Source: a virus. Taken from it: a stretch of 22,156 nt of DNA. The position numbers and the translations under genes were made by a program. A model generated the notes under the pieces. That model had not been told where the DNA came from and did not search any database. It saw nothing but the letters and a program-made list of their open reading frames with translations. Positions 14,076-21,339 of this stretch are shown here, piece after piece (positions within the stretch are counted from its first letter, which is position 1; each line of letters opens with the position of its first letter). The stretch covers positions 1-22,156 of IMG/VR virus record IMGVR_UViG_3300022752_000434, one strand, 5' to 3'.

Positions 14076-16042
14076 TCCTATGGCTCGATTTCGAGACGCG
14101 CAGCCGCTGCGACCTGACGAGCGCGGGCGCGTACAACTACGCTCAGGATGCCAGCACCGAGGTGCTGTGCATGTCCTACGCCTTCGGTGACGAGGAGGTC
14201 ACGACTTGGCTACCCGGCCAGCCCTTCCCCGACCGGGTGGCGCACCATCGGGGCCAGATTAGGGCACATAATTCCGCGTTCGAAAGACTTATTTTCTGGT
14301 ACGTCCTGGCCCCCGACCAAGGCTTCCGCGAGCCCGCGCTGGAGCAGTTCTACTGCACCGCCGCCCAGGCCCGCGCCAACTGCGGCCCCGGCAGCCTGGA
14401 GGACGTGGGCCGCTTCGCTGGCGCGTCCATGAAGAAGGACCACCGCGGCGCCCAACTGATCCGCGCGCTGTCGATCCCCCGCCCCGACGGCACCTTCCGC
14501 GAGGACGCGGCGCTCCTGGCCGAGATGGTCAGCTACTGCGAAACCGATGTCCGTGCGATGCGCGCCGTCAGCAAGGCGATGCGCGACCTGTCCGACGAGG
14601 AGCTGCTGGACTACCACGTCAACGAGCGCATTAACGACCGGGGCGTCCTGGTGGACACGGCGCTCTGCCAGGCCGCCGTGCGCTACGCTGGCGAGGAACT
14701 GGTCGAGATCGAGCAGACCGTCCGCGAGGTGACGGGCGGCGCCATCACCAGCGTCCGCAGCCCCAAGATGCGGGCGTGGGTCGAACACCGGGTCGGGCCG
14801 CAGGCCCGCAAGCTGATGGTCGTCCACAAGGACGGCGAGGCCAAGGTATCCATCGACAAGAACGTCCGCGCGAACCTGCTGGTCCTGGCCGCCGAGAACC
14901 CGGAGGAGGTGCCGCCCGACGTGGCCAAGGTCATCCAATGCGCGGACGATCTCTGGGCCTCCAGCGTGGCGAAGTTCAACCGGCTGGCCGAATTGGCCGA
15001 CCCCGAGGACCAGCGGGTGCGCGGCGCCTTCGTCTTCGCTGGCGGGGCCGCGACCGGCCGCGCGTCCAGCTACGGCGCCCAGGTCCACAACTTCCCCCGC
15101 AAGTGCGCCGCCGCGCCGGATGACGTCCGCCAGGCTATGGTGCGGGGGCACCAGATCGTCCCGGCTTACGGCAAGCGGGTGACGGACGTGCTGAAGGGGA
15201 TGCTGCGCCCGGCGCTGCTGCCCGCCCCCGGCAAGGTTCTGATCGCCGCCGACTGGTCGGCCATCGAGGCGCGGGTGAACCCCTGGCTGTCGAAGACGAA
15301 CAGCGGCGCCGAGAAGCTGGGGATCTTCGAACGCGGCGAGGACGTCTACAAGGTCAACGCCGCCGCGACCTTCCGCACCACCGTCGAAAACGTGACGGAG
15401 GACCAGCGCCAAGTCGGCAAGGTGCAAGAACTTGCGTGTGGTTTCGCCGGGGGCGTCGGCGCCTTCGCCGCGATGGGCCGCATCTACGGCATCAACCTGC
15501 CCGAGAGCGAGGCCAAGAAGATGGTGGATGCGTGGCGCCGGGCGAACTCCTGGGCCGTCCCCTTCTGGCAGGGGCTGGAGGAAGCGTACACGCGGGCGAT
15601 GCGGAACCGCGGGCATGAATTCACCGCCGGGCGGATAACCTATTTGTTCGACGGCCAGCACCTTTGGTATGCTCTGCCTTCCGGCCGCGTCCTCCGTTAT
15701 CCCTTCGCGCGGCTTGAGCCCGAGGGCGTCACCTATGCGAAAGCCTCCTGGAAGCCCGCCGCGGACGCGAAAGAGTGGCCCCGCGCGCGGCTCTGGAAGG
15801 GGCTCGCGTGCGAGAACGTGACCCAGGCCACCGCGCATGATTTGCTACGCCATGCCCTGCGCCAGCTAGAGGCCGAGGGTCACGACGTCGTGCTGCACGT
15901 CCATGACGAGGTGGTGGTCGAGACGAACGACCCGGAGGCGGCGCAGGCCGCCATGCAGCGCATCATGTGTTCACCACCAGCCTGGGCGGCAGGGATACCG
16001 CTCAACATCGAGGCTGCGGTGATGACACGCTACGGTAAATAG
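14072..16042 (+). CDS. DNA polymerase I (family A) with 3'-5' exonuclease
   Basis: A 656-residue replicative polymerase. The proofreading domain is intact by motif: Exo I LDFETRS (D6, E8), Exo II RAHNSAFE (about residues 65-72), Exo III SYCETDVRAM (about 151-160). There is no 5'-3' nuclease domain. Polymerase motif A is IAADWSAIEARV with D394 and E399, motif B is R446-QVG-K450-VQELACGFAGG, and motif C is LHVHDEVVVE with H611, D612 and E613. At the site equivalent to E. coli Phe762 (four after the motif B lysine) there is Leu454. The ATG overlaps the previous stop by 4 bases. The enzyme probably copies the phage genome together with the downstream primase-helicase. Confidence 0.95.
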   Translation: MILWLDFETRSRCDLTSAGAYNYAQDASTEVLCMSYAFGDEEVTTWLPGQPFPDRVAHHRGQIRAHNSAFERLIFWYVLAPDQGFREPALEQFYCTAAQARANCGPGSLEDVGRFAGASMKKDHRGAQLIRALSIPRPDGTFREDAALLAEMVSYCETDVRAMRAVSKAMRDLSDEELLDYHVNERINDRGVLVDTALCQAAVRYAGEELVEIEQTVREVTGGAITSVRSPKMRAWVEHRVGPQARKLMVVHKDGEAKVSIDKNVRANLLVLAAENPEEVPPDVAKVIQCADDLWASSVAKFNRLAELADPEDQRVRGAFVFAGGAATGRASSYGAQVHNFPRKCAAAPDDVRQAMVRGHQIVPAYGKRVTDVLKGMLRPALLPAPGKVLIAADWSAIEARVNPWLSKTNSGAEKLGIFERGEDVYKVNAAATFRTTVENVTEDQRQVGKVQELACGFAGGVGAFAAMGRIYGINLPESEAKKMVDAWRRANSWAVPFWQGLEEAYTRAMRNRGHEFTAGRITYLFDGQHLWYALPSGRVLRYPFARLEPEGVTYAKASWKPAADAKEWPRARLWKGLACENVTQATAHDLLRHALRQLEAEGHDVVLHVHDEVVVETNDPEAAQAAMQRIMCSPPAWAAGIPLNIEAAVMTRYGK

Positions 16043-16043
16043 G

Positions 16044-16047
16044 GGAG
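16044..16047 (+). promoter_or_regulatory. Ribosome binding site (GGAG) deciding the primase-helicase start
   Basis: GGAG, 6 bases before ATG 16054 and only 3 before the in-frame GTG at 16051. This favours the ATG. Confidence 0.5.
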
Positions 16048-16053
16048 AGAGTG

Positions 16054-18363
16054 ATGGACTTCGTAGAGTTCCTGCAAGGGCTCGCGCCCAAGGGTGAGAC
16101 GCTGCTGGTGGTGCGGCAGAAGGCGGTCATGCGGGATGGCCAGCAGGCGCTGCACGCCGACGGCACGCCGAAGTACACCTGGCCTGCCTTCATGCCGTCC
16201 AAGCGGCGGAACGACGGCGCGTGGTATGGCAACACCGGCTCCTTCATCATCGACCGCTTCAAGGACGGCCAGCCGTCCGCATCCGCCGGCAACTGCGAAT
16301 ACGTGCTGGTGATGATGCTGGACGACGTGGGCACCAAGGCGAAGACGCCGCCCCTGCCGCCGACATGGATCATGCAGTCGAGCGAGGACTCGTTCCAGTG
16401 GGGCTACGCCTTCGCGGAGCAGCCGACCAAGGGCGAGTTCACCGCGGCCATGACGGCCATCGCAGAGGCCGGCTACACAGACCCTGGTGCGGTCAACGCC
16501 GTCCGCAACTTCCGACTGCCTGGGTCGGTCAACGTCAAGCCTGGCCGCGACGGCTTCAAGGCGCGGTTGGTCGAGTTCCACCCCAAACGCGAATTCACCC
16601 TGCCGCAGATCTGCGAGGCGCTGGGCGTCACGCCAGCGCCCGCTGACACGGCCTCCCAGAGCGTCTTCCGCCTGCGTGACACGGGCAAGGACGCGGTGCT
16701 GGAGTGGCTGAACGAGCAGGGCCTCGTCCTGTCAGCGCCCAACCAAGAGGGCTGGCTGGGCGTCGTCTGCCCGAACGCGGCCGAACACACGACCGGCCAG
16801 AACGAGGCCCGCTACAATCCGATCAACCGCGCCTTCTGCTGCTATCACGGCCACTGCGAGCATCTGGACAGCAAGGCGTTCTTGCAGTGGGTCTGCGACC
16901 AGGGCGGCCCGCGCGCTAACCACGGCCTGCGGGACGAACTGCTGGCGGAGCAGATGGCCCGCACCCTCGACAAGCTGACGCCGACGGAGAACTTCCCCGA
17001 CCGCGCCGCCGAGATCATCGCAGAGGTGGACCGCAAGGAGCTGGGTCGGGTCGAGAAGGCGGGCTGGTACGAGCGGTTCGCTTACGTCCTCTCGGATGAC
17101 TGCTATTTCGACTTGGAGGACCGGCGGGAGATCAGCCGGAACGCCTTCAACGCGCTGTTCCGCCACATCCCTTGCCGGTCCATCCACAGCGGCAAGAAGA
17201 TCGAGGCGTCCACCTGCTACGACGAGAACCGCCAAGCGATGGGCGCCCGCGTCCTGGTGGGCGTGACCTACGCCGCTGGCGAGAGCGTGCTGGTGTCGCG
17301 CAACGCTGAGGTCTACGGCAACCGCTGGGTCAACGCCCGTCCCGACGTGTCGAAGTCGCCTGGCGGCGACGTGACGCGCTGGCTCGACCATTGCCGCCGG
17401 CTAGTGCCGGATCCGCGCGACCTTGATCACATCTGGGACGTGATGGCGTTCAAGGTCCAGAACCCGCGCGTGAAGGTGAACCACGCGATCCTCCACGGCG
17501 GCCACGGCGGCAGCGGCAAGGATACGATGTGGGCGCCCTTCATGTGGGCGGTCTGCGGCCCGACGCTGGTGAACCGTGGCCTCATCGACGGCGACACAAT
17601 CAACAGCCAGTGGGGCTACGCGCTGGAGAGCGAGGTTATCCTTCTGAACGAACTGAAGGAACCGGAGGCGCGGGAGCGTCGGGCGCTGGCGAACCGGCTG
17701 AAGCCGATCATCGCCGCCCCGCCGGAATACCTGGTGGTGAACCGCAAGGGCCTGCACCCTTACGACACGCTGAACCGGGCGTTCGTCCTGGCGTTCTCCA
17801 ACGACATGATCCCGCTCACGCTGTCGAGCGATGACCGGCGCTGGTTTGTGATCTGGTCCACGGCGACCCGCATGGATCCGAAGGAAGCGTTGGAGATGTG
17901 GCGCTGGTACAAGGACGAAGGCGGCTTCGCGGCCATCGCCCGCTGGCTCTACGCCCGCGACGTGTCGGCGTTCAATCCTGGCGCGGCGCCGCCCATGACG
18001 GACGTCAAGGCGTCGCTGGTCGAGCATAGTATGAGCATGGCTGAAAGCGTGATCGTCGAGTTGGTGCGGAGCCGCCAAGGTGAGTTCGCCCGCGGCGTGA
18101 TCGGTGGGCCGTTTCAGGCGGTCTGTGATCGTCTCCAGGCGCTGATGCCGTCGGGTGCGAAGGTGCCGCCCGCGGCGCTGCTGCACGCGATCCAAGAAGC
18201 CGGCTGGGTCGATATGGGCCGGCTCTACTCGACGGATTACCTGACGAAGAAGCATGTCTTCGCTGCGCCGGAGATGGCGTCGTCCTATACGAAAAGCGAC
18301 CTTCGGCGCATGATCGAGCAGGGCTCTGCGCCGAAGGTCGTGGAGCTGAAAGCCGTCAAGTGA
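16054..18363 (+). CDS. Primase-helicase: PrimPol-like domain, zinc finger and DUF5906 (SF3-like) ATPase
   Basis: A 769-residue protein. The N-terminal primase-polymerase-like domain shows MMLDDVGTK (about 87-94, candidate metal-binding D90/D91), QSSEDSFQWGYAF and RNFRLPGSVNVKP (151-163). A zinc-binding segment follows, starting at C239 (CPNAAEH, then FCCYHGHCEHL). The C-terminal DUF5906 ATPase has Walker A GGHGGSGKDT with K489, an acidic strand LLNELKEPEA, NRLKPIIAAPPEYLVVNRKG, and a sensor-like LAFSNDMIP before DRRWFVIW. These proteins prime and unwind phage DNA and usually accompany a family A polymerase and DUF2800, as here. A GTG three bases upstream is possible. Confidence 0.88.
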   Translation: MDFVEFLQGLAPKGETLLVVRQKAVMRDGQQALHADGTPKYTWPAFMPSKRRNDGAWYGNTGSFIIDRFKDGQPSASAGNCEYVLVMMLDDVGTKAKTPPLPPTWIMQSSEDSFQWGYAFAEQPTKGEFTAAMTAIAEAGYTDPGAVNAVRNFRLPGSVNVKPGRDGFKARLVEFHPKREFTLPQICEALGVTPAPADTASQSVFRLRDTGKDAVLEWLNEQGLVLSAPNQEGWLGVVCPNAAEHTTGQNEARYNPINRAFCCYHGHCEHLDSKAFLQWVCDQGGPRANHGLRDELLAEQMARTLDKLTPTENFPDRAAEIIAEVDRKELGRVEKAGWYERFAYVLSDDCYFDLEDRREISRNAFNALFRHIPCRSIHSGKKIEASTCYDENRQAMGARVLVGVTYAAGESVLVSRNAEVYGNRWVNARPDVSKSPGGDVTRWLDHCRRLVPDPRDLDHIWDVMAFKVQNPRVKVNHAILHGGHGGSGKDTMWAPFMWAVCGPTLVNRGLIDGDTINSQWGYALESEVILLNELKEPEARERRALANRLKPIIAAPPEYLVVNRKGLHPYDTLNRAFVLAFSNDMIPLTLSSDDRRWFVIWSTATRMDPKEALEMWRWYKDEGGFAAIARWLYARDVSAFNPGAAPPMTDVKASLVEHSMSMAESVIVELVRSRQGEFARGVIGGPFQAVCDRLQALMPSGAKVPPAALLHAIQEAGWVDMGRLYSTDYLTKKHVFAAPEMASSYTKSDLRRMIEQGSAPKVVELKAVK

Positions 18364-18473
18364 GAATTATGTGGACAACTCGAAAACAGGAGATGTAAAT
18401 TAAATCAACGGTTTGGAGTGTCTTTTTTGAGGCTATCCAATGACGTTGCGGTTACGGAGAGGGCCTAAGTGTC
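18364..18473 (+). promoter_or_regulatory. AT-rich intergenic region with sigma-70-like promoter and DnaA-box-like site
   Basis: This 110-base gap is AT-richer than its surroundings. TGGACA (18372-18377) and TAAATT (18396-18401) are 18 bases apart, matching the sigma-70 boxes at 5 of 6 and 4 of 6 positions; transcription would begin about 65 bases before ATG 18474. TGTGGACAA (18370-18378) differs from a DnaA-box complement at one base, but it is single and overlaps the -35 box. A T run (18423-18428) has only a weak hairpin before it, so I do not call a terminator. A GGAGAGGG ribosome site lies at 18456-18463. Confidence 0.45.
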
Positions 18474-19457
18474 ATGCCGATCCCTCTCCCGCCGGACGAA
18501 ACGCTTGCCGCCGTCCATGAGTCCGTCAGGTTGTTTGGCCTGTCAGGGACCGCGCGTCGGTTCAACATACCTGAAAGCACCGTCCGGCATCGTTACCTAG
18601 CCGCCGTCCGCAAGCTGTCGTTGCCGGACGTCATAGCCCGCGCGGCGCCGTCTCTTGGCGAGGCGGCGAGCGAGATGGAGACGGTGTGGGGCGTCGAAAA
18701 CGGCATCTTTGTCGCCTTTGGGGACTGCCATTGGACGAACTCCTCGCAGCCGCGCAGCGTTGCCCATGAGGCCCTGTTGCGGGCCATCCCTCGCATCAAG
18801 CCCGACTTCTTACTCTGCACAGGCGACGCGCTCGACTTAGGCGAGATAAGCCGCCATGACCCGGTGGGATGGACGCCGGCGGGCCGCGTGAAGGACACGC
18901 TGGCGGCGGGTCGGATGCACTTCGGAGAATTGGCGGACGCAGCGCCGAAGGCCAAGAAGTTCTGGTGCATCGGCAACCATGACGAGCGATACGACAACTA
19001 TCTAGCCAAGAACGCCGCCGCCTTTGAGGGCGAGGAAGGCATGAGCCTGGCCGACAAGTTTCCTGACTGGCGCATGGCCTGGCGGTTCAACTTCGGCGCG
19101 TTCTTCACTTTGCACCGTTGGCACAATGGCGAACACGCGGCCTACAACAACACCCTGAAATCGTCCTCCAGCATGGTGACGGGCGACACGCACAAGCTCC
19201 GCGTCACGGCGCGGGAGAACTTGAGGGGCCGCGAGTACGGCGTTGAGGCGGGCATGTTGGCAGATCCGAATTGGCCCTGCTTCAACTACCTGCGCGGTAA
19301 GCCAACCGCCTGGACGCAAGGCTGGGTAGTGCTGAACGTCCGCAATGGGCGGCTCCTCCAGCCGGAGACGTGCGAGGTGCTGGACGGAATAGCGTACTTC
19401 CGCGGCGAGGCCCTGGCGGGCAAGCCGCGAGTGCGAGTGCAGGCAGGGAAGGGGTAG
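18474..19457 (+). CDS. HTH-metallophosphoesterase
   Basis: A 327-residue protein with two parts. Residues about 8-45 look like a helix-turn-helix of the homeodomain/psq type (ESVRLFGLSGTARRFNIPES, then TVRHRYLAAV). Residues 75-325 form a calcineurin-like metallophosphoesterase: GDCH (83-86), GDALD (117-121), GNHDE (167-171), and GDTH (237-240), each supplying expected metal ligands; a further LHRWHN segment (213-218) supplies His. The substrate could be DNA ends, cyclic nucleotides or phosphomonoesters. Fusion to an HTH suggests action at specific DNA. It has its own promoter candidate and precedes a small gene by 3 bases. Confidence 0.85.
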   Translation: MPIPLPPDETLAAVHESVRLFGLSGTARRFNIPESTVRHRYLAAVRKLSLPDVIARAAPSLGEAASEMETVWGVENGIFVAFGDCHWTNSSQPRSVAHEALLRAIPRIKPDFLLCTGDALDLGEISRHDPVGWTPAGRVKDTLAAGRMHFGELADAAPKAKKFWCIGNHDERYDNYLAKNAAAFEGEEGMSLADKFPDWRMAWRFNFGAFFTLHRWHNGEHAAYNNTLKSSSSMVTGDTHKLRVTARENLRGREYGVEAGMLADPNWPCFNYLRGKPTAWTQGWVVLNVRNGRLLQPETCEVLDGIAYFRGEALAGKPRVRVQAGKG

Positions 19458-19460
19458 CCG

Positions 19461-19685
19461 ATGGGCCGGAACACCAAGGGGCCGATGGCCCTATCGCCGC
19501 TGGTCGCGCTGGCGGAGCAAGTGAACTCTGAGAACGTGCAGCACGCGGTTCTGATCCTGCGAGCTGGCGACGGGACGCGGGAGATCTGGCCGCTGAACAG
19601 CAGCGACCCCGACATTCTGGCGGGCCTAATGGCGTGGGCGATCACGACCATCACCACAGACCCGCCAGAAGACGAGGAAAATTAA
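19461..19685 (+). CDS. Small hypothetical protein
   Basis: A 74-residue protein, start ATG 3 bases after the metallophosphoesterase stop, with a GGGAAGGGG ribosome site inside the end of that gene. It has a strand-rich centre (HAVLILRAGDGTREIWPL), a hydrophobic helix (ILAGLMAWAITTITT) and an acidic tail (DPPEDEEN). The helix is short and may be buried rather than membrane-spanning. I do not recognise the family. Its stop codon TAA shares the sequence TTAA with the stop of the convergent minus-strand gene. Confidence 0.6.
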   Translation: MGRNTKGPMALSPLVALAEQVNSENVQHAVLILRAGDGTREIWPLNSSDPDILAGLMAWAITTITTDPPEDEEN

Positions 19686-20293
19686 GCCGCGCTGGCGGCG
19701 ATCTGCAACAGGACGTCCCGGAACTCCGGCGGCGTTGCGTTGCGGATCGCCGTTTTATGCTTGCCGCCCACCATCGCCAACATCCCGATGCGGCGGGCCT
19801 TCTCGTAGCCGTAGCGTGCCAGGGCAACCGGGTGGATGCGCTGGCCGCAAGATCCCCACCGAAGATCTGGCCGGTCGGTCTTGCAGACGTAGAGCCATGT
19901 CGCCTTGCGGGAGGCGTGGCCGTAGTGGCCCTGCTCGACGCAGCAGGTCCAGCCGCCCTGGTCGTCGGCCTGCACCCAACCACCGGAGCGCGGCGGCTTG
20001 GTCAGACCGAAGGCGGCCCATGCGTGGCTGTCGGCGGGATGCTCCAGCACGCCGCCCCACTGGCGCACGGAGGCCAGCGCCGCCGCGAAACAGCCGCCGT
20101 CGTCGCCCATCTTGAACTGGTGCGGCTTGCGCGTGGAACCGTGCCAGAAGCGCCCCCACCGCTGGCAGGGTGGGTGCGCCACGACAGGCCAGGGGCCGGC
20201 GTAGGTGCGGGCGTCCCGCGCCTCGTCCCAAGGGTCAACGTGCGGCAGGCCGACATAGGCGCCGGCAGGCTCGACGTAGAGGGCGGCGATCAT
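19682..20293 (-). CDS. HPPC-motif phage protein, possibly related to cytosine DNA methyltransferases
   Basis: A 203-residue protein of a family I recognise from phages and alphaproteobacterial prophages, usually unassigned. It opens MIAALYVEPAGAYVGLPHVD, then PWDEARDARTYAG and VVAHPPCQRWGRFWHG (HPPCQ at about 37-41), a loop like the PPCQ catalytic motif of C5-cytosine methyltransferases. Later blocks are GDDGGCFAAALASVRQWGGV, LEHPADSHAW and GHASRKATWLYVC. The Phe-x-Gly-x-Gly SAM motif I of those enzymes is not visible, and the length is about half of a normal C5 enzyme, so methylation is only a hypothesis. The start at 20293 was chosen because it overlaps the upstream stop as ATGA; the frame extends to 20356. 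Confidence 0.75.
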   Translation of the reverse strand: MIAALYVEPAGAYVGLPHVDPWDEARDARTYAGPWPVVAHPPCQRWGRFWHGSTRKPHQFKMGDDGGCFAAALASVRQWGGVLEHPADSHAWAAFGLTKPPRSGGWVQADDQGGWTCCVEQGHYGHASRKATWLYVCKTDRPDLRWGSCGQRIHPVALARYGYEKARRIGMLAMVGGKHKTAIRNATPPEFRDVLLQIAASAA

Positions 20294-20484
20294 AGGCGGC
20301 GGCCCAGCGTCGCGTTGGCCTGGATCCGGACGTCGCGGTTGCACCAAGTCCAACACGCGCCGTCCTCATCCTGGAAGCAGACCCACATCAGATCAGCCTC
20401 CGGGCCGTAGTCGATCACCAGATGCGCCCACGCCTTCCCTTTAGGCGTGAGCAGCGGCAGGGGTGGGTTGAGCTGCGTCAGCAT
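20290..20484 (-). CDS. Small conserved phage protein, function unknown
   Basis: A 64-residue protein with the pattern LTPKGKAWAHLVIDYGPEAD, then LMWVCFQDEDGACWTWCNRD and VRIQAN, which I recognise from many phage early regions without any assigned function. Eight of its residues are Trp or Cys, and the fold is probably a small beta barrel. The ATG at 20484 joins the HNH stop as TGATG. An alternative TTG at 20493 has an AGGAG site only 4 bases away. Downstream it overlaps the HPPC-motif gene (ATGA). Confidence 0.75.
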   Translation of the reverse strand: MLTQLNPPLPLLTPKGKAWAHLVIDYGPEADLMWVCFQDEDGACWTWCNRDVRIQANATLGRRL

Positions 20485-20969
20485 CAGCGCCAATTTTCTC
20501 CTCGCGCTATTCGACTAACTTGCGTTTGGGATAGCCCAAACTGTCGGCCCAACGCAGCGCCACCGTAAAAACGTCGGCCGTTAGCAGACAGGAACGCCGA
20601 ACGGATAGCTTGCGCTTGTTCTGGCGTCGCTTTGGCTGAAGGATTGGAGTCTTTTGGCAAACTAACGCGGCGATTTTTTGCGCCCATGTCTTTAATATTG
20701 TCGGCTTGCGTACCTAGAAAAAGATGTTCGGGGTTAACGCAAGAGGGATTATCGCAGCGATGGCAAACACACATTCCGGCGGGTATGACGCCGCACTCTC
20801 CTTGGTATACGACGCGGTGAGCCAGCGCCGTTCTACTTTTTCGCCCGGCGCCAACGACGCCGTAGCCAAAACGGGTCGTATAGCCTTCGAACAACCAACA
20901 GCCGCTATTTGGTTCGGGTATGCTTCGCGCCAGAACTCTCGCCGAAAGCCGTTTCGCACCATCCTGCAT
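20484..20969 (-). CDS. HNH homing-type endonuclease with C-terminal HTH
   Basis: A 161-residue free-standing endonuclease. The HNH core runs AHRVVYQ (50-56), then CHRCDNPSCVNPEHLFLGTQ (69-88) with H51, H70, N79, H82 and zinc-type cysteines C69, C72 and C77, then ADNIKDM. Residues about 115-161 (ATPEQAQAIRSAFLS, then FYGGAALGRQFGLSQTQVSR) look like a helix-turn-helix for DNA recognition. The ATG at 20969 has a GGAGG site 7 bases upstream and was preferred over 21014. DNA here is visibly poorer in G+C than neighbouring genes, which is common for homing endonucleases gained by transfer. It is not inside another gene, so it is probably a mobile intergenic element cutting a relative's genome. Confidence 0.88.
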   Translation of the reverse strand: MQDGAKRLSARVLARSIPEPNSGCWLFEGYTTRFGYGVVGAGRKSRTALAHRVVYQGECGVIPAGMCVCHRCDNPSCVNPEHLFLGTQADNIKDMGAKNRRVSLPKDSNPSAKATPEQAQAIRSAFLSANGRRFYGGAALGRQFGLSQTQVSRIARGENWR

Positions 20970-20976
20970 TAGCTGT

Positions 20977-20981
20977 CCTCC
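20977..20981 (-). promoter_or_regulatory. Ribosome binding site (GGAGG) deciding the HNH start
   Basis: GGAGG on the minus strand, 7 bases before ATG 20969. The longer frame beginning at 21014 would overlap the upstream gene and encode non-conserved residues. Confidence 0.55.
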
Positions 20982-21000
20982 AAAGCAGCGCGCAAAGGTA

Positions 21001-21339
21001 TTAGTCCCCGCCACGGTATTCCAGCCCGGTGACAGCGGCGGTTTCGATGACAGCGGTGGCCTCCTGCGCCCGCCGCCGGCGGATCTCGTGGTCGGCGGCA
21101 GCCTTAACGGCGTCCTCTAAGCGGTTCAGCGCCGCCATCACGAAATCGCTGGCGTCGTCGGTCTTGGCTGTTATGGAGACGTCGCCGCAATCCATGAGGC
21201 CTCGGAGCGTCTTCAGCAGATCAACGCTGGTGGATAACAGTTGCGCCAAGCTATCGCGCAACCATTCGGCGTCTTCCGCCGGCATTACTTCGAAAACGCC
21301 TTCCATTTGCTGCGACGGCATGGGCTTGTCACCTTCCAT
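21001..21339 (-). CDS. Small helical phage protein, function unknown
   Basis: A 112-residue, mostly helical protein (EDAEWLRDSLAQLLSTSVDL, then AALNRLEDAVKAAADHEIRR). The ATG at 21339 has a GGAGG site 9 bases upstream. The frame reaches 21462, but that extension lies inside the upstream gene and is low quality. It overlaps the upstream gene's 3' end by 11 bases. No domain is recognised; a coiled-coil or dimeric helical fold is likely. It sits in a row of small minus-strand genes typical of phage early or accessory regions. Confidence 0.6.
   Translation of the reverse strand: MEGDKPMPSQQMEGVFEVMPAEDAEWLRDSLAQLLSTSVDLLKTLRGLMDCGDVSITAKTDDASDFVMAALNRLEDAVKAAADHEIRRRRAQEATAVIETAAVTGLEYRGGD

Noticed and set aside
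14210-15838. 542-codon open frame on the minus strand
   Set aside because: Wholly antisense to the DNA polymerase, whose exo and pol motifs are intact; the frame is a GC-bias artefact.
17401-18255. 284-codon open frame on the minus strand
   Set aside because: Antisense to the primase-helicase ATPase domain; no motif or ribosome site.
18421-18432. Rho-independent terminator at the T run after the primase-helicase
   Set aside because: The only stem before it (AAATC/GGTTT) is five pairs with a wobble and stands eleven bases away from the T run.
19634-20410. 258-codon open frame on the plus strand
   Set aside because: Antisense to the HPPC-motif gene and its upstream neighbour, both of which have conserved patterns and coupled starts.
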